From positions 1 through 62,108 of the forward strand of contig SCSZ01000009.1 in NCBI GenBank assembly GCA_004322265.1: a stretch of 62,108 nucleotides of DNA. Reading direction: 5' to 3'. The translations under genes and the position numbers were made by a program. A model generated the notes under the pieces. That model ran no database searches. It was not told the DNA's origin and worked only from the letters and a program-made list of their open reading frames with translations. The stretch comes from Patescibacteria group bacterium (GTDB lineage: Bacteria; Patescibacteriota; Saccharimonadia; Saccharimonadales; Saccharimonadaceae). Shown here piece by piece: positions 9,812 to 18,581 of this stretch. Positions within the stretch are counted from its first letter, which is position 1. Each line of letters starts with the position of its first letter.

Positions 9812-10402
9812 CTAGTTGTCTGCCTGCTGTGATATCTTGTGATGTTTACTCTCTACCGTTTCTCTGCCATATTTAAGAACCTTAGCCATCCAAATTAGTT
9901 CGATCCAGGCACCTTTTACATACTCCCGATACGACTCATTTTGCAGAATACCTTCATCGTTAAAAAGTTCCTGAATTTTTGGAAATTGCATATCCGTGAA
10001 GGTCGCTACAAGCCCCATTTCACGTACTGTACTAACGAGAGCTTCAATGCCACGAACGCCGCCCCATTGGCTCGACGAAACGCCACCAAACGCAACTGGT
10101 TTATGAATATAGTTCTTGAGTTCACTATCAAGCATCCGTTTAAGTGATCCCGGAAAACTGTGGTTATACTCTGGTGAAACAATGAAAAATCCATCGGCAC
10201 GTTCGGTAATTGCCGTATAACGTGGGTCTTTGCCCTCAGGGTCGTTACCGTCTCCTGGAAAAACGAAATCCTTAGGATCTACTAGTTCCGTTTCGATTTC
10301 TTCAAATGTCTTGCCGACTTCCGCAACCAATCGGGCCGCGTAAATACTTTCTCTTTGTTCTCTAGTTGTTCCTGCAAGTACTGGGATGTATAGCTTTTCC
10401 AT
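9812..10402 (-). CDS. NADPH-dependent FMN reductase family flavoprotein
   Basis: The 196-residue protein belongs to the NADPH-dependent FMN reductase/flavodoxin-fold family. It opens with a strand-loop LYIPVLAGTTREQRES and carries the typical SPEYNHSFPGSLKRMLD flavin-loop segment and FGGVSSSQWGGVRG. Such proteins reduce FMN, quinones or azo compounds; the physiological substrate is not evident. Its promoter has an extended -10 TGCTATACT on the minus strand and a clear Shine-Dalgarno AAAGGAG before the ATG, so it is not leaderless. It is transcribed divergently from the membrane protein gene at 10476. Confidence 0.87.
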   Translation of the reverse strand: MEKLYIPVLAGTTREQRESIYAARLVAEVGKTFEEIETELVDPKDFVFPGDGNDPEGKDPRYTAITERADGFFIVSPEYNHSFPGSLKRMLDSELKNYIHKPVAFGGVSSSQWGGVRGIEALVSTVREMGLVATFTDMQFPKIQELFNDEGILQNESYREYVKGAWIELIWMAKVLKYGRETVESKHHKISQQADN

Positions 10403-10475
10403 AAGTATCTCCTTTTACTCTAGTATAGCAATACTTGCAAAAGGTACTACACTAATAGTATTAGGAGTTGTCAGA

Positions 10476-11225
10476 ATGAAGAAAGCCTACAATGGTCGTT
10501 TAGTCCGTTTCATACGACGTAAAGCGAATGCGTTTATCTCTAAACGTTTAGAAGTCCGAGTGCTGACAGGCTTCGCCGCAATTGCAATCGCGATACTAAT
10601 GTTTACAGAATTCTTAGTTAAAATAGCGATGGGTTCACGGCCTTCTTTAGGTGATGGTGCCGCGCTGTCAGACTTTATTACCAATAATGCAACTCAAACG
10701 CTCGCAATTATCATTATTGACACCTTGCTTATGAGCTGTTTGATCATTTTCTTTGCGGGCTTTAGACAGCTAATTATCCGTTCCAAACGAGAGTTAAGCT
10801 GGATCACCGATCTCGCTTTCGGCGCAGGACTCGTCTTTGTCGCCGTAACGCTCGTTGGCGACGCTATGGACGCTGGTGCAGCGCTCGATACAGTTGGTAA
10901 CTATGCAGCCGACCCGTCAGTCCTACGCGCGCTGACAGAAGGCCACATGCTACTCTTTGGATCTATCGGTTGTATCCTGACGGCTCTAGTTACGGCAACC
11001 TTTGCATATACAACGTTCGCCTCAAACGCCGTGTCTAAGTGGACCGGTTGGGTTGGTTATGGAGTTGCTGTACTGAATTTACTCGCGGTACCGACAGTCT
11101 TTGGGGGAACGAGTGCAACGTCGTTTTTTTCAGCTGGTGGAGCCGCTGTTACGTTACTGGCTACCTTTCCATTCTTAGCCTGGGTAATTGTTGTCGGTAT
11201 AGTAACTATCCGTAAGCAGACCTAA
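10476..11225 (+). CDS. Multi-pass membrane protein, unknown, paralogue of 24829-25533
   Basis: About 249 residues. AGGAG at 10463-10467 supports the ATG at 10476. I see around six hydrophobic segments, with a basic N-terminus of about 25 residues. I do not recognise the family. It shares three short signatures with the protein at 24829-25533: GSRPSLGDGAAL versus GPRPSLNESAAL, GDAMDAGAALDT versus GDSFDAGSALNA, and a VLRALTEGH versus VIRTLIEAH segment. The conserved Asp, Glu and His lie at membrane edges, which could suggest an enzyme or transporter, but that is speculation. It converges with 11227-11808. Confidence 0.75.
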   Translation: MKKAYNGRLVRFIRRKANAFISKRLEVRVLTGFAAIAIAILMFTEFLVKIAMGSRPSLGDGAALSDFITNNATQTLAIIIIDTLLMSCLIIFFAGFRQLIIRSKRELSWITDLAFGAGLVFVAVTLVGDAMDAGAALDTVGNYAADPSVLRALTEGHMLLFGSIGCILTALVTATFAYTTFASNAVSKWTGWVGYGVAVLNLLAVPTVFGGTSATSFFSAGGAAVTLLATFPFLAWVIVVGIVTIRKQT

Positions 11226-11226
11226 T

Positions 11227-11808
11227 CTAGGAACCAATAACGTGTCTTAGTAGAAAGAGTAGTTGTTGATAGTGCACGAAATAAAACCAAATGTTGAACG
11301 CAATCAGTAGCGAAAAGACGACCCACAGCTCAACCCATGTATCAGTTGTAATGCGCCATGTTCTAATTGGCGGAAAACCAAACTTAATAGGAATAGGCAG
11401 TAGCCACGGAACACCCTCCTTTGTAAATGTGTCCATGACTAAATGAGATAACATACCAATCATAAATGCCCACCAAACAATATTTGTATCTACCGAGCTC
11501 ATGATTGGCTGTAAAAAAATAAGTAGCAAGTGAGTCAAAAAGCCAAAAAAGGCTAATCCCAGAATCGAGTGTGTAAAGAATCTATGGCCACCTAGCAGAT
11601 GCCCAAATATTTTACCAAAATATTTACCAATTGGTAGATTTTTCCATAGCGGGGCAGTGGGTTGATCAATGTCTGGTGTAATACCTCCGATAAGGTTCGC
11701 CAATATCGCAATAATAACCGTTGCAAGACTAATCGGCTGAGTAGGCATTAGCACAAATATTACGCCAAGTGCAGTAATCGAGGCAAGATCATGAGTCCTG
11801 GCAATCAT
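11227..11808 (-). CDS. Membrane-bound metal-dependent hydrolase, YdjM/DUF457 family
   Basis: The 193-residue protein has the layout of the YdjM (DUF457) inner-membrane family: several transmembrane segments and conserved metal-ligand-like motifs ITPDIDQP, GGHRFFTHS and GMLSHLVMDTFT. The family is annotated as a putative metal-dependent hydrolase, and the E. coli member is in the LexA regulon, but the reaction is unknown. The start lies just after the stop of the upstream gene (11810-12406), so the two probably form an operon. Confidence 0.8.
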   Translation of the reverse strand: MIARTHDLASITALGVIFVLMPTQPISLATVIIAILANLIGGITPDIDQPTAPLWKNLPIGKYFGKIFGHLLGGHRFFTHSILGLAFFGFLTHLLLIFLQPIMSSVDTNIVWWAFMIGMLSHLVMDTFTKEGVPWLLPIPIKFGFPPIRTWRITTDTWVELWVVFSLLIAFNIWFYFVHYQQLLFLLRHVIGS

Positions 11809-11809
11809 A

Positions 11810-12406
11810 CTACCATAGCTCTTGTTTTACGACGGACAATAATCTAGCAACAACATACTGAAGCAAAAAGAAGACTGTCGTACAAGCAGCAAGTAAAAGA
11901 CTAAGGTACATCGATACACTAAACTGCAGAACCTGACTGGCTATAAACTGCGAGCAATAGGCCGCAATAATCGGCAACAATATAATTAACACCTTAATCA
12001 GCACGGTCATACGAAAAATAACTTTTCGTTCATTTTGTTTCGTTTGAGGTAAATGTTGGGCGTGCAGAACGATCGGCACACTCGACTCGGCAACTTCATG
12101 GACGATTTTTTTACTTGTTTTTGCCACTGCCGACGGAATTTTCATGAACACATATACTGCTAGGATAATAACTGAAACTGCAAACAGCAGAACAACTACC
12201 ATGACGGGAACATTTGTCGCAAGATTAATGGGCACAGGCCTGGTTTGTACAGATTTTTGAACAACTGGTGTAAATGAAGTTAACGTTGATTTAATGAAGC
12301 TCGAGTAAATAACGACCGCAAGTAGCCATTGCATACAACACAGAAAGTAGCCAAGTGCTCCAAAAAAATTTGCAAATTTAATTTTTGTTTTTGATGACAA
12401 GGACAT
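11810..12406 (-). CDS. Hypothetical four-segment membrane protein
   Basis: This 198-residue protein has about four hydrophobic segments: two flanking a short loop in the first half (near residues 15-35 and 70-90) and two near the C-terminus. A basic, polar stretch of about 45 residues separates the pairs. I do not recognise a family. A TATTGT box ends six bases before the ATG on the minus strand, so the transcript is probably leaderless. The next gene, a YdjM-family protein, follows immediately. Confidence 0.65.
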   Translation of the reverse strand: MSLSSKTKIKFANFFGALGYFLCCMQWLLAVVIYSSFIKSTLTSFTPVVQKSVQTRPVPINLATNVPVMVVVLLFAVSVIILAVYVFMKIPSAVAKTSKKIVHEVAESSVPIVLHAQHLPQTKQNERKVIFRMTVLIKVLIILLPIIAAYCSQFIASQVLQFSVSMYLSLLLAACTTVFFLLQYVVARLLSVVKQELW

Positions 12407-12508
12407 AAATTAACAATACTAGATGCCGGCGTGATTCACAACGCCGAGAATAGGCTATTGTCGGGAAACATGCTATGATAACAGATACAAAGATTGGATA
12501 CTCAAATT

Positions 12509-12589
12509 ATGGCCAAACACAAGAACTGGCACGGTGCATCACGAAAGCGTATTTTGAAGAAAAAGCTTAAATCACAGTTAAATAAATAG
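12509..12589 (+). CDS. 26-residue very basic peptide
   Basis: ATG at 12509 opens a 26-codon frame, starting MAKHKNWHGASRKRILKKKL and ending in TAG at 12587-12589. Ten residues are Lys or Arg. The case for a real gene is its surroundings: a GATACT box ends six bases before the ATG, the same spacing as at many other genes here; an extended -10 TGCTATGAT lies further up at 12471-12479; and a hairpin follows the stop at once. It could be a ribosome-associated or nucleic-acid-binding peptide, or the region may instead be a small RNA. Confidence 0.5.
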   Translation: MAKHKNWHGASRKRILKKKLKSQLNK

Positions 12590-12615
12590 ACCTCTCCATG
12601 GAGGTCCATTTCTTT
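12589..12615 (+). terminator. Hairpin after the basic peptide gene
   Basis: GACCTC (12589-12594) pairs with GAGGTC (12601-12606) around a six-base loop and is followed by a T-rich run. It overlaps the stop codon of the small peptide gene. Confidence 0.55.
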
Positions 12616-12621
12616 AAGTCG

Positions 12622-13581
12622 TTACTGTGAAGTTATCGTAAAGCTACCACCGTCGCTTCCGATAGCAGATGGTATGGCAATCGCCGTTCCAGCTTGATTT
12701 ACCATTGTTATTTTTGAAGCATTTGCGCTGCTTAAATTAACAGACGTCCCATTATTAGTTGTTAAACTGCCCGTAAAGTTAACTGAGCCGAAAGTATCAA
12801 ATGGAATTTGCGTCCCATCGACGTTGGAAGGATCTTCCTCAACCCATTCGGCCGACGAGAGGCTGGACGTATAGGCAACTACGCGCGTAAATGTTTGCGA
12901 ATTTGTGAGATCCGTAATTGTAATCGTCCATTGGCCACCGACATCGGTTAGAGACGCTTGCATCGAATCACCTGGCTGGACGATCATCGTTACAATAGGA
13001 CGAGCTGCTGATGGTAGGAGTTCATAAAATGCCGAGGTCGTAACGACGCCGGTGCTACTCACTGTATTATCAGTCCCTACTTGAATAAGGTCGGATGAGC
13101 TAACACCACCAATCCCAATCCAGGTTGCATCCGCTGTAGTCGCTGTGCCATTACCTGTTGGTTGGGGGACCATCCATGCGCCTGATATTGCACTAAAACT
13201 ACCTGTAGCAGCTAAATAACCTGACCAATTTGTTGAAGTATAGCTGGTGCTACTGCCTGTATTTGTTGTCGTTGTGGCCGGTGGAGTAGGAGTTAGACTC
13301 GGTACATCACTTGATGGCGCGGGGACAACAACAACTGGAGCCGGAGTAGGAGTAGGAGTCGTCGTAACTGAAGTTTTTGTAACAGTTTTAACTGGTGTCG
13401 GTGTTGCCTTCGTTGTGGTTTTTGGCGGAGTTGTTACTGCAACTGTTGGAGGCTTTGTAGTCGTTACTTTTGTTACGCCGACAACGTTACCCGGATGGAT
13501 AAGACTTGCGACATAAGCCGAAACTGAAGTACCAAGATAAATACCAAATACAATCGTAACGATTGATACGATTACTTGCAA
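12622..13581 (-). CDS. Secreted/anchored glutamic peptidase, G1 (eqolisin) family
   Basis: The 319-residue frame has an N-terminal hydrophobic segment (about residues 2-28), a Thr/Pro-rich linker (about 35-110) and a beta-rich C-terminal domain matching G1 peptidases. The G1 catalytic Gln-Glu dyad fits Q167 in WIGIGGVSSSDLIQVGT and E245 in SSAEWVEEDP; the domain also opens with NWSGY, typical of the family. The known members are acid proteases, mostly fungal, with some bacterial homologues. The linker suggests the protease stands off the cell surface. The start is unclear: the only standard start here is a TTG at 13581, while the frame stays open upstream for 16 codons without ATG, GTG or TTG. 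Confidence 0.8.
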   Translation of the reverse strand: MQVIVSIVTIVFGIYLGTSVSAYVASLIHPGNVVGVTKVTTTKPPTVAVTTPPKTTTKATPTPVKTVTKTSVTTTPTPTPAPVVVVPAPSSDVPSLTPTPPATTTTNTGSSTSYTSTNWSGYLAATGSFSAISGAWMVPQPTGNGTATTADATWIGIGGVSSSDLIQVGTDNTVSSTGVVTTSAFYELLPSAARPIVTMIVQPGDSMQASLTDVGGQWTITITDLTNSQTFTRVVAYTSSLSSAEWVEEDPSNVDGTQIPFDTFGSVNFTGSLTTNNGTSVNLSSANASKITMVNQAGTAIAIPSAIGSDGGSFTITSQ

Positions 13582-13694
13582 AAGTCTAATGATCTTGATG
13601 TTTGTTTTTATATGATTTCTCGTACTTTAAAAAGTATTCAAAATTTACGTTTTATATGCATTTATTCTATCAAATAATTAGTATCGTCTCAATG

Positions 13695-15875
13695 CTAAAT
13701 CAGTAGTCGCAGTAATTCTAGTACGTCGTCAACACTTCGAATTTGATAGCGAGCGTTGGTATGATCCGTACCAACATTAATCGTATACGCATCGGTTGGC
13801 ATAGCCAGGAACATATCCTCATCCGTATAGTCATCTCCAATTGCTAAGATAAAATCCCATTGATTTTTCGCTGCCAAGCCCGCAACAGCGACGCCCTTAT
13901 TCATGCGCTTTGACTTTACTTCAATGATTTTTTGTCCTTCATAAACTCCTATATCATCGGTACCAAGTGCGCCACGAAGTTTTGTCTTGAGCGCCTCTTT
14001 ACGGACGTAGGCAAGATTTGGTTGTACTTGGCGGTAATGCCAAGCAAATGAAAAATCTTTCTCCTCCAGCACTGCCCCGGGTGTTCTAGCGACAAATTCT
14101 TTTAGAATTGGTTTTACTTTTTTCTTCCAATCAGACGTGTTTTGATTAAACTTCGTCCACTGGCCATCGTCATATACCCAGCCGCCATGCTCCGCTATAA
14201 GCCCAATGTCCTTGTTCCTAAAATATTTATGTAGGGTCGTTCTTTTACGACCGCTGATAATAATAATTTTGTTCTGCTTATCTTGTGTCAGAGTTTTTAG
14301 TAATTTTTTTAGCTTAATGCTTGGCTCAGATCGATCTGCATCGGGTGAGTCTGCAAAGTTCTTGAGTGTCCCGTCATAATCAAGTAGTATTAATCGTCTC
14401 GATGATTTTTTATAGTCATCAAGTAAAACTCTTTCTTGCTGCTGGTTTAGCCATTTTGCGTTCGTATCTCGCTTCTTGACGGAATCTGATAATTCTTTCA
14501 CAAAATCCTGTGCCCATTTCTCGATAGTATATTGTGAAACCCTCGCTTGCATTTTTCTCATTCTTTTTCGTTGGTCTGTTTCACGCATCGTAAGACCTTC
14601 ATAAATCGCATCAGCAACTTGCGATGTATTGTTAGGATTCACTAGTAGTGCATCGGTTAACTCGATTGCAGCACCTGCCATGTCGCTCAGAATAAGCACT
14701 CCGTTATGGCTGTGTCTAGCTGCGACATATTCTTTCGCGACTAGGTTCATACCATCACGAAGTGGAGTAACCAGCATGACATCAGCACGCGCATAGAGAG
14801 CACACAGCTCATCAAACGGCAGTGGCTGATAGCGGTATGTAATAGGGGACCAGTCGATCGTTGAGAATCTGCCGTTTATCCGGCTAACTTTTTGTTCAAT
14901 TGTTGCCCGTAGTTCTTTGTATGCGTTCACATCACCGCGCGATGGTACCGCAACGATTACAAGTACTGCTCGTCGCAAAAAATCTGGATGTCGATCAAGA
15001 AATAGTTCAAACGCATCAAGGCGTTCAGGGATACCCTTGGTGTAATCAGCGCGATCAACGGATAGAATCACTTGTGTTTTTGCTCGAAACAGGTCAAATG
15101 TCCTTTGAATTGAGCTAACTTTACGATTGTATGAGCCCTTGGCGTACTTTTTGTAGTCGATGCCGATAGGAAAGGCATCCGTTTGAACGAGTCGATTATC
15201 GAGTCGAACTGTCCCGAGTGTATTTTCATAACCCAATATCTTTAGCGTACTCGCAAGGAAATAATGCACGTAATCATAGGTATGAAAACCGATCAAACTA
15301 GCGCCCAGGACACCCTCAAGTAGTGCCTCACGCTCAGGGATTAGGCGAAAGACTTCAGAAGCAGGAAAGGGGGTATGTAGGAAGAAGCCAATTGTCAGAT
15401 CCTTATTAATATCACGAAGCATTTTAGGCACTAACATGAGTTGGTAATCATGAACCCATATTTTTGCATTTGCGGTCGCAAACTTTAATGCGGCACGAGC
15501 AAACTGCATATTAACATCCTGATACATATCCCAGTAGGACGAATCATACTGTGCTTCCTTCGGGAAGTAGTGAAAGAGTGGCCACAATGTCGAGTTGCTA
15601 TACCCCGAGTAGAATTTATTAATTTCGTTATTGTTGAGAAATACTGGGTAGCAGCCTCGCTTTTGTAGTTCGGTCGTAATTTCGGTTTTTTCTTTTGGAG
15701 TCAGATCATCGGAGGCAATCCCGGGCCAGCCGACCCACACGCTATCAGCAGATTTCTTTAACGAATCGATGGCAGTCGATAAACCACCGGCGCTCGATTC
15801 GTAGCGCAATTTTCCATCAACTTTAGAGACGCTCACAGGAAGACGAGTCGATACAATGATTAATTTATCGTTCAT
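13695..15875 (-). CDS. Bifunctional trehalose-6-phosphate synthase/phosphatase
   Basis: This 726-residue fusion makes trehalose from a nucleotide-activated glucose and glucose-6-phosphate. Residues 1 to about 460 are a GT20 synthase (OtsA-like): STRLPVSV, WPGIA, VHDYQLMLVPKMLR and FFLHTPFPASEVFR. From about 485 to the end is a HAD phosphatase (OtsB-like) with LLDYDGTLKNF, IISGRKRTTL and GDDYTDEDMF. The fused order is known in several bacteria and eukaryotes. The product may serve as a stress protectant or carbon store. A TATACT box lies about 40 bases upstream of the ATG on the minus strand, so this gene probably has a leader. Confidence 0.94.
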   Translation of the reverse strand: MNDKLIIVSTRLPVSVSKVDGKLRYESSAGGLSTAIDSLKKSADSVWVGWPGIASDDLTPKEKTEITTELQKRGCYPVFLNNNEINKFYSGYSNSTLWPLFHYFPKEAQYDSSYWDMYQDVNMQFARAALKFATANAKIWVHDYQLMLVPKMLRDINKDLTIGFFLHTPFPASEVFRLIPEREALLEGVLGASLIGFHTYDYVHYFLASTLKILGYENTLGTVRLDNRLVQTDAFPIGIDYKKYAKGSYNRKVSSIQRTFDLFRAKTQVILSVDRADYTKGIPERLDAFELFLDRHPDFLRRAVLVIVAVPSRGDVNAYKELRATIEQKVSRINGRFSTIDWSPITYRYQPLPFDELCALYARADVMLVTPLRDGMNLVAKEYVAARHSHNGVLILSDMAGAAIELTDALLVNPNNTSQVADAIYEGLTMRETDQRKRMRKMQARVSQYTIEKWAQDFVKELSDSVKKRDTNAKWLNQQQERVLLDDYKKSSRRLILLDYDGTLKNFADSPDADRSEPSIKLKKLLKTLTQDKQNKIIIISGRKRTTLHKYFRNKDIGLIAEHGGWVYDDGQWTKFNQNTSDWKKKVKPILKEFVARTPGAVLEEKDFSFAWHYRQVQPNLAYVRKEALKTKLRGALGTDDIGVYEGQKIIEVKSKRMNKGVAVAGLAAKNQWDFILAIGDDYTDEDMFLAMPTDAYTINVGTDHTNARYQIRSVDDVLELLRLLI

Positions 15876-15987
15876 TATTTGCTCAAATTAGTTCCATAGT
15901 TACTGTTACCAGTATACCCTATTACCAGAGAAAAGGCATTAGAACTATAGGGTATGGAGGGTCGAATGATACAATAACAGTAAGTAA

Positions 15988-16497
15988 ATGTGGAATAAGT
16001 TAATAAAAAGTACTTTCTTAAAATACATTATCGCCGTACTAGCGACATTTCTTGTTGCGTATCTTGTTCTAGCACCTCTGTTAATTAAGGGTGCATTTCC
16101 GCAATATACGCTTGTCAAAAAATACATTAGTATCGAAGTCTGTACTGATCTTGCCCCCAGCACACCATCAAAGGTCTTTTTGCCAATCTCATGTGCGTCA
16201 CTCGGTAGCCTAAACAAGCTTGGCTGTACGTACAGCAACGCGCGCTACGCAGCACCCGCAGCCCCGACCTCAGACGAAAAGACAGTTTGCCCGACGCTGG
16301 TGAGCGCAACCGATGCAACTGGTGCCAAGAATCCTGCACTTGCATCACTACCCACGAGCGAGAACGCACTTCGCAATATTCTCGTCCTAGCCATGTTCAT
16401 TATCGTGGCAGGTATCTACATACTAATTCGTGTCTTGAGACATCGCATCGTTCAAAAAAAGAACCAGTTAGCTACTGAAGTAGTCCAAAAGACTTAG
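15988..16497 (+). CDS. Hypothetical protein with N- and C-terminal membrane segments
   Basis: The 169-residue protein has one hydrophobic segment near residues 13-35, a polar middle part with five cysteines that could form disulfides outside the cell, and a second hydrophobic segment near 128-148. I do not recognise it. An extended -10 TGATACAAT at 15967-15975 ends 12 bases before the ATG, giving a very short leader. The gene converges with the small cyo-linked membrane gene and overlaps its end by a few bases. Confidence 0.6.
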   Translation: MWNKLIKSTFLKYIIAVLATFLVAYLVLAPLLIKGAFPQYTLVKKYISIEVCTDLAPSTPSKVFLPISCASLGSLNKLGCTYSNARYAAPAAPTSDEKTVCPTLVSATDATGAKNPALASLPTSENALRNILVLAMFIIVAGIYILIRVLRHRIVQKKNQLATEVVQKT

Positions 16498-16754
16498 ATA
16501 GATTCGTCAATACGTCGCAAGCGAACGTGGGTTGCAACCGTAGCCATCGAAACTACCGTCAGATAAAACAAACCTGTTAAACAACTCTGTAAAATATGAC
16601 TTGGAACCGTAATCAGTAAGTACGAGCCCGTCAGGATAGTTGCGCCAATAAACCCGTAACTTATGTAGAGTTTTTTCATACTTGGACGCAAAAAGCCGAC
16701 ACTCGCGATAACGATACTTGTTAGTGCAATAATGACATGAATAAGGATAACCAT
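16494..16754 (-). CDS. Small three-segment membrane protein beside cyoE
   Basis: A longer frame exists upstream, but a TATACT box ends six bases before the ATG at 16754, so I take the 86-residue version starting MVILIHVIIAL. It is almost wholly hydrophobic with about three transmembrane segments and a short basic C-terminus. It lies 14 bases downstream of cyoE on the same strand, and could be an oxidase accessory factor, but nothing in its sequence identifies it. Confidence 0.6.
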   Translation of the reverse strand: MVILIHVIIALTSIVIASVGFLRPSMKKLYISYGFIGATILTGSYLLITVPSHILQSCLTGLFYLTVVSMATVATHVRLRRIDESI

Positions 16755-16768
16755 AATGCCAGTATACA

Positions 16769-17635
16769 CTATGGTAAGTATCCGCCAACTGCAATGAGTA
16801 AACACATGGAAAGTAACACTAAAAGAGACGCGCCAAACATTTTTCGTGCCCATTTTTCGTCATCTAATTTATGGTAGTATACGAGGCCACGGGATAGCCA
16901 ATAAACCGAAAGTGCAAGACTGAGGACTAAATAAACTACGCCTGTATAGCCAAAAAAGGTGAGTAACGTCGCGGTAATCGCGTATAGAAATGCAAAGATC
17001 ACAATCTGTCTTTTGGTGCTCTTCATACCATACTTCACTGACCATACGGGAAGTTTTGCGTCTGCATAATCCGATCGTCTAAACATCGCAATTGCATAAA
17101 AATGAGGCAACTGCCAAAAAAACAGAGTCAAAAATAAGATAATCGCAGCGGCATCAATGCGTCCAGTTAGTGCGGTATAGCCAGCCATAGGAGGCAATGC
17201 TCCTGCAACGCCTCCTATGATTGTACTGAGCGCCGTTGTTCGCTTGGCGAGTCCATAGATAACGATATACCAAACGTAAGCGATCACACCCAAAAGAAAC
17301 GTCAGTGGATTAGTTAAAGTCAGTATCGTTGCAAATCCAACAAGACCAAGTAGGCTAGCGAATAGGGCAGCCTTAGGCACGCTGATAACTCCACTCGCAA
17401 CATCGCGCTTGGCTGTTCGTTTCATGCGTTTATCAATACCACGATCAAGAATATTATTAACGACGCAGGCCGATGCGATAATAAAGGCAATACCACCAAT
17501 TGCGCCGACTAATACAGACAACTTAAACGAAACGACACTTGTCGCGAGAAAAAATCCTGCAGTACCACTGATCGTATTACTTAGTGTTATGCCAGGCTTA
17601 ATAAGCTGAACATACGAGTGAGTTCGTCGTTCCAT
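16769..17635 (-). CDS. cyoE: Protoheme IX farnesyltransferase (heme O synthase)
   Basis: CyoE/CtaB attaches farnesyl to heme B to make the heme O used by the bo3 oxidase. The 288-residue membrane protein has the UbiA-family Asp-rich motif NNILDRGIDKRMKRT near residue 65, and several further transmembrane segments. Its start codon overlaps the end of cyoD, as expected for the last gene of a cyoABCDE operon. The presence of this gene with no separate heme A synthase in view supports a heme O-type terminal oxidase. Confidence 0.93.
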   Translation of the reverse strand: MERRTHSYVQLIKPGITLSNTISGTAGFFLATSVVSFKLSVLVGAIGGIAFIIASACVVNNILDRGIDKRMKRTAKRDVASGVISVPKAALFASLLGLVGFATILTLTNPLTFLLGVIAYVWYIVIYGLAKRTTALSTIIGGVAGALPPMAGYTALTGRIDAAAIILFLTLFFWQLPHFYAIAMFRRSDYADAKLPVWSVKYGMKSTKRQIVIFAFLYAITATLLTFFGYTGVVYLVLSLALSVYWLSRGLVYYHKLDDEKWARKMFGASLLVLLSMCLLIAVGGYLP

Positions 17636-18000
17636 TAAATTCCTTCGTTTTGTTTCATATATAGCTGCATCTGGTCCGGCGTCATTCTCATCATTGAGTA
17701 ATTAAGATTATTCATTATCCAGATTGTACCGATCACAATAATGAGGACAATGAGAATTGAAAACGCAAATGTGATCGCTTTCCAATGACTACCTCTACCA
17801 ATATGAAGGAAGAAAACTACTTGGGTGATCAACTGAATAACCGCAATACCTAAAATCACATACACAAGCGTAGCCATCGGCCAAACATGATTAACGACAA
17901 CTAAATAGGCGAGCACAGTCGCGATAACTGATAAGACAAAGCCGACGACATATGATATATATCGTGTCGACGAGTCGCGCGCTTCTATCTTGAGCCTCAT
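17635..18000 (-). CDS. cyoD: Cytochrome bo3 quinol oxidase subunit IV
   Basis: A 121-residue membrane protein with three hydrophobic segments, in the position and of the size of CyoD. Its middle segment contains VFFLHIGRG, as in this family's FFLHM pattern. It overlaps cyoC by four bases and touches cyoE, so the operon is translationally coupled. Subunit IV is thought to help assemble the oxidase. The call leans on context as much as on sequence. Confidence 0.85.
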   Translation of the reverse strand: MRLKIEARDSSTRYISYVVGFVLSVIATVLAYLVVVNHVWPMATLVYVILGIAVIQLITQVVFFLHIGRGSHWKAITFAFSILIVLIIVIGTIWIMNNLNYSMMRMTPDQMQLYMKQNEGI

Positions 18001-18581
18001 GACAAGCCTCCGATCAAGTAAACAATGCTAAAGATAAAGATCCAGACGATATCAAGGAAGTGCCAAAATAAACCAAATAGTGCCAGTCGATTAAGATCAG
18101 TTTGTCTGAAGTTAAACTTCCATAAGCGAACAATCATAACGAGTAGCCACAATAAACCAATTGTAATGTGGAGGCCGTGCGTTCCAACGAGCGTGAAGAA
18201 CGACGATAGGAAGGCGCTCCTATCCCAGCCATTGCCGTCGGCGACTAGGTGGCTAAACTCGGTTAATTCTAGCGTCAAAAAGGCTGCACCAAGTGCAAAA
18301 GTAACAATCAGCCAAACCAATGTTTGTTTCTTGAAGCCCCTGGCGCCACCTAAAATCGCGAGCCCAATAGTAAAGCTACTAGTCAGTAGTATCATCGTTT
18401 CAACTAATACGAACGGCAGATCAAAAAGTTTTGCTCCTGATGGACCACCAAAAGTACTCGTATGAAGAACCGCGAATGTTGCAAATAAGCCAGCAAATAA
18501 AACACAGTCGGTCATCAAATATATCCAAAAACCGAGGGTTTTCTTTTCTTGTACAACAGGATCGTTAGTTACTTGTTTCAT
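17997..18581 (-). CDS. cyoC: Cytochrome bo3 quinol oxidase subunit III
   Basis: The 194-residue protein has five transmembrane segments and the subunit III signatures [20 protein letters not shown] at the start and [17 protein letters not shown] later. It is part of the heme-copper oxidase complex but carries no redox centre. It overlaps cyoB and cyoD by four bases on either side. Confidence 0.93.
   Translation of the reverse strand: MKQVTNDPVVQEKKTLGFWIYLMTDCVLFAGLFATFAVLHTSTFGGPSGAKLFDLPFVLVETMILLTSSFTIGLAILGGARGFKKQTLVWLIVTFALGAAFLTLELTEFSHLVADGNGWDRSAFLSSFFTLVGTHGLHITIGLLWLLVMIVRLWKFNFRQTDLNRLALFGLFWHFLDIVWIFIFSIVYLIGGLS

Noticed and set aside
13247-13516. 89-codon plus-strand frame rich in Val and Gly
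   Set aside because: It is the complement of the Thr/Pro linker of the G1 peptidase and has no promoter or start site.
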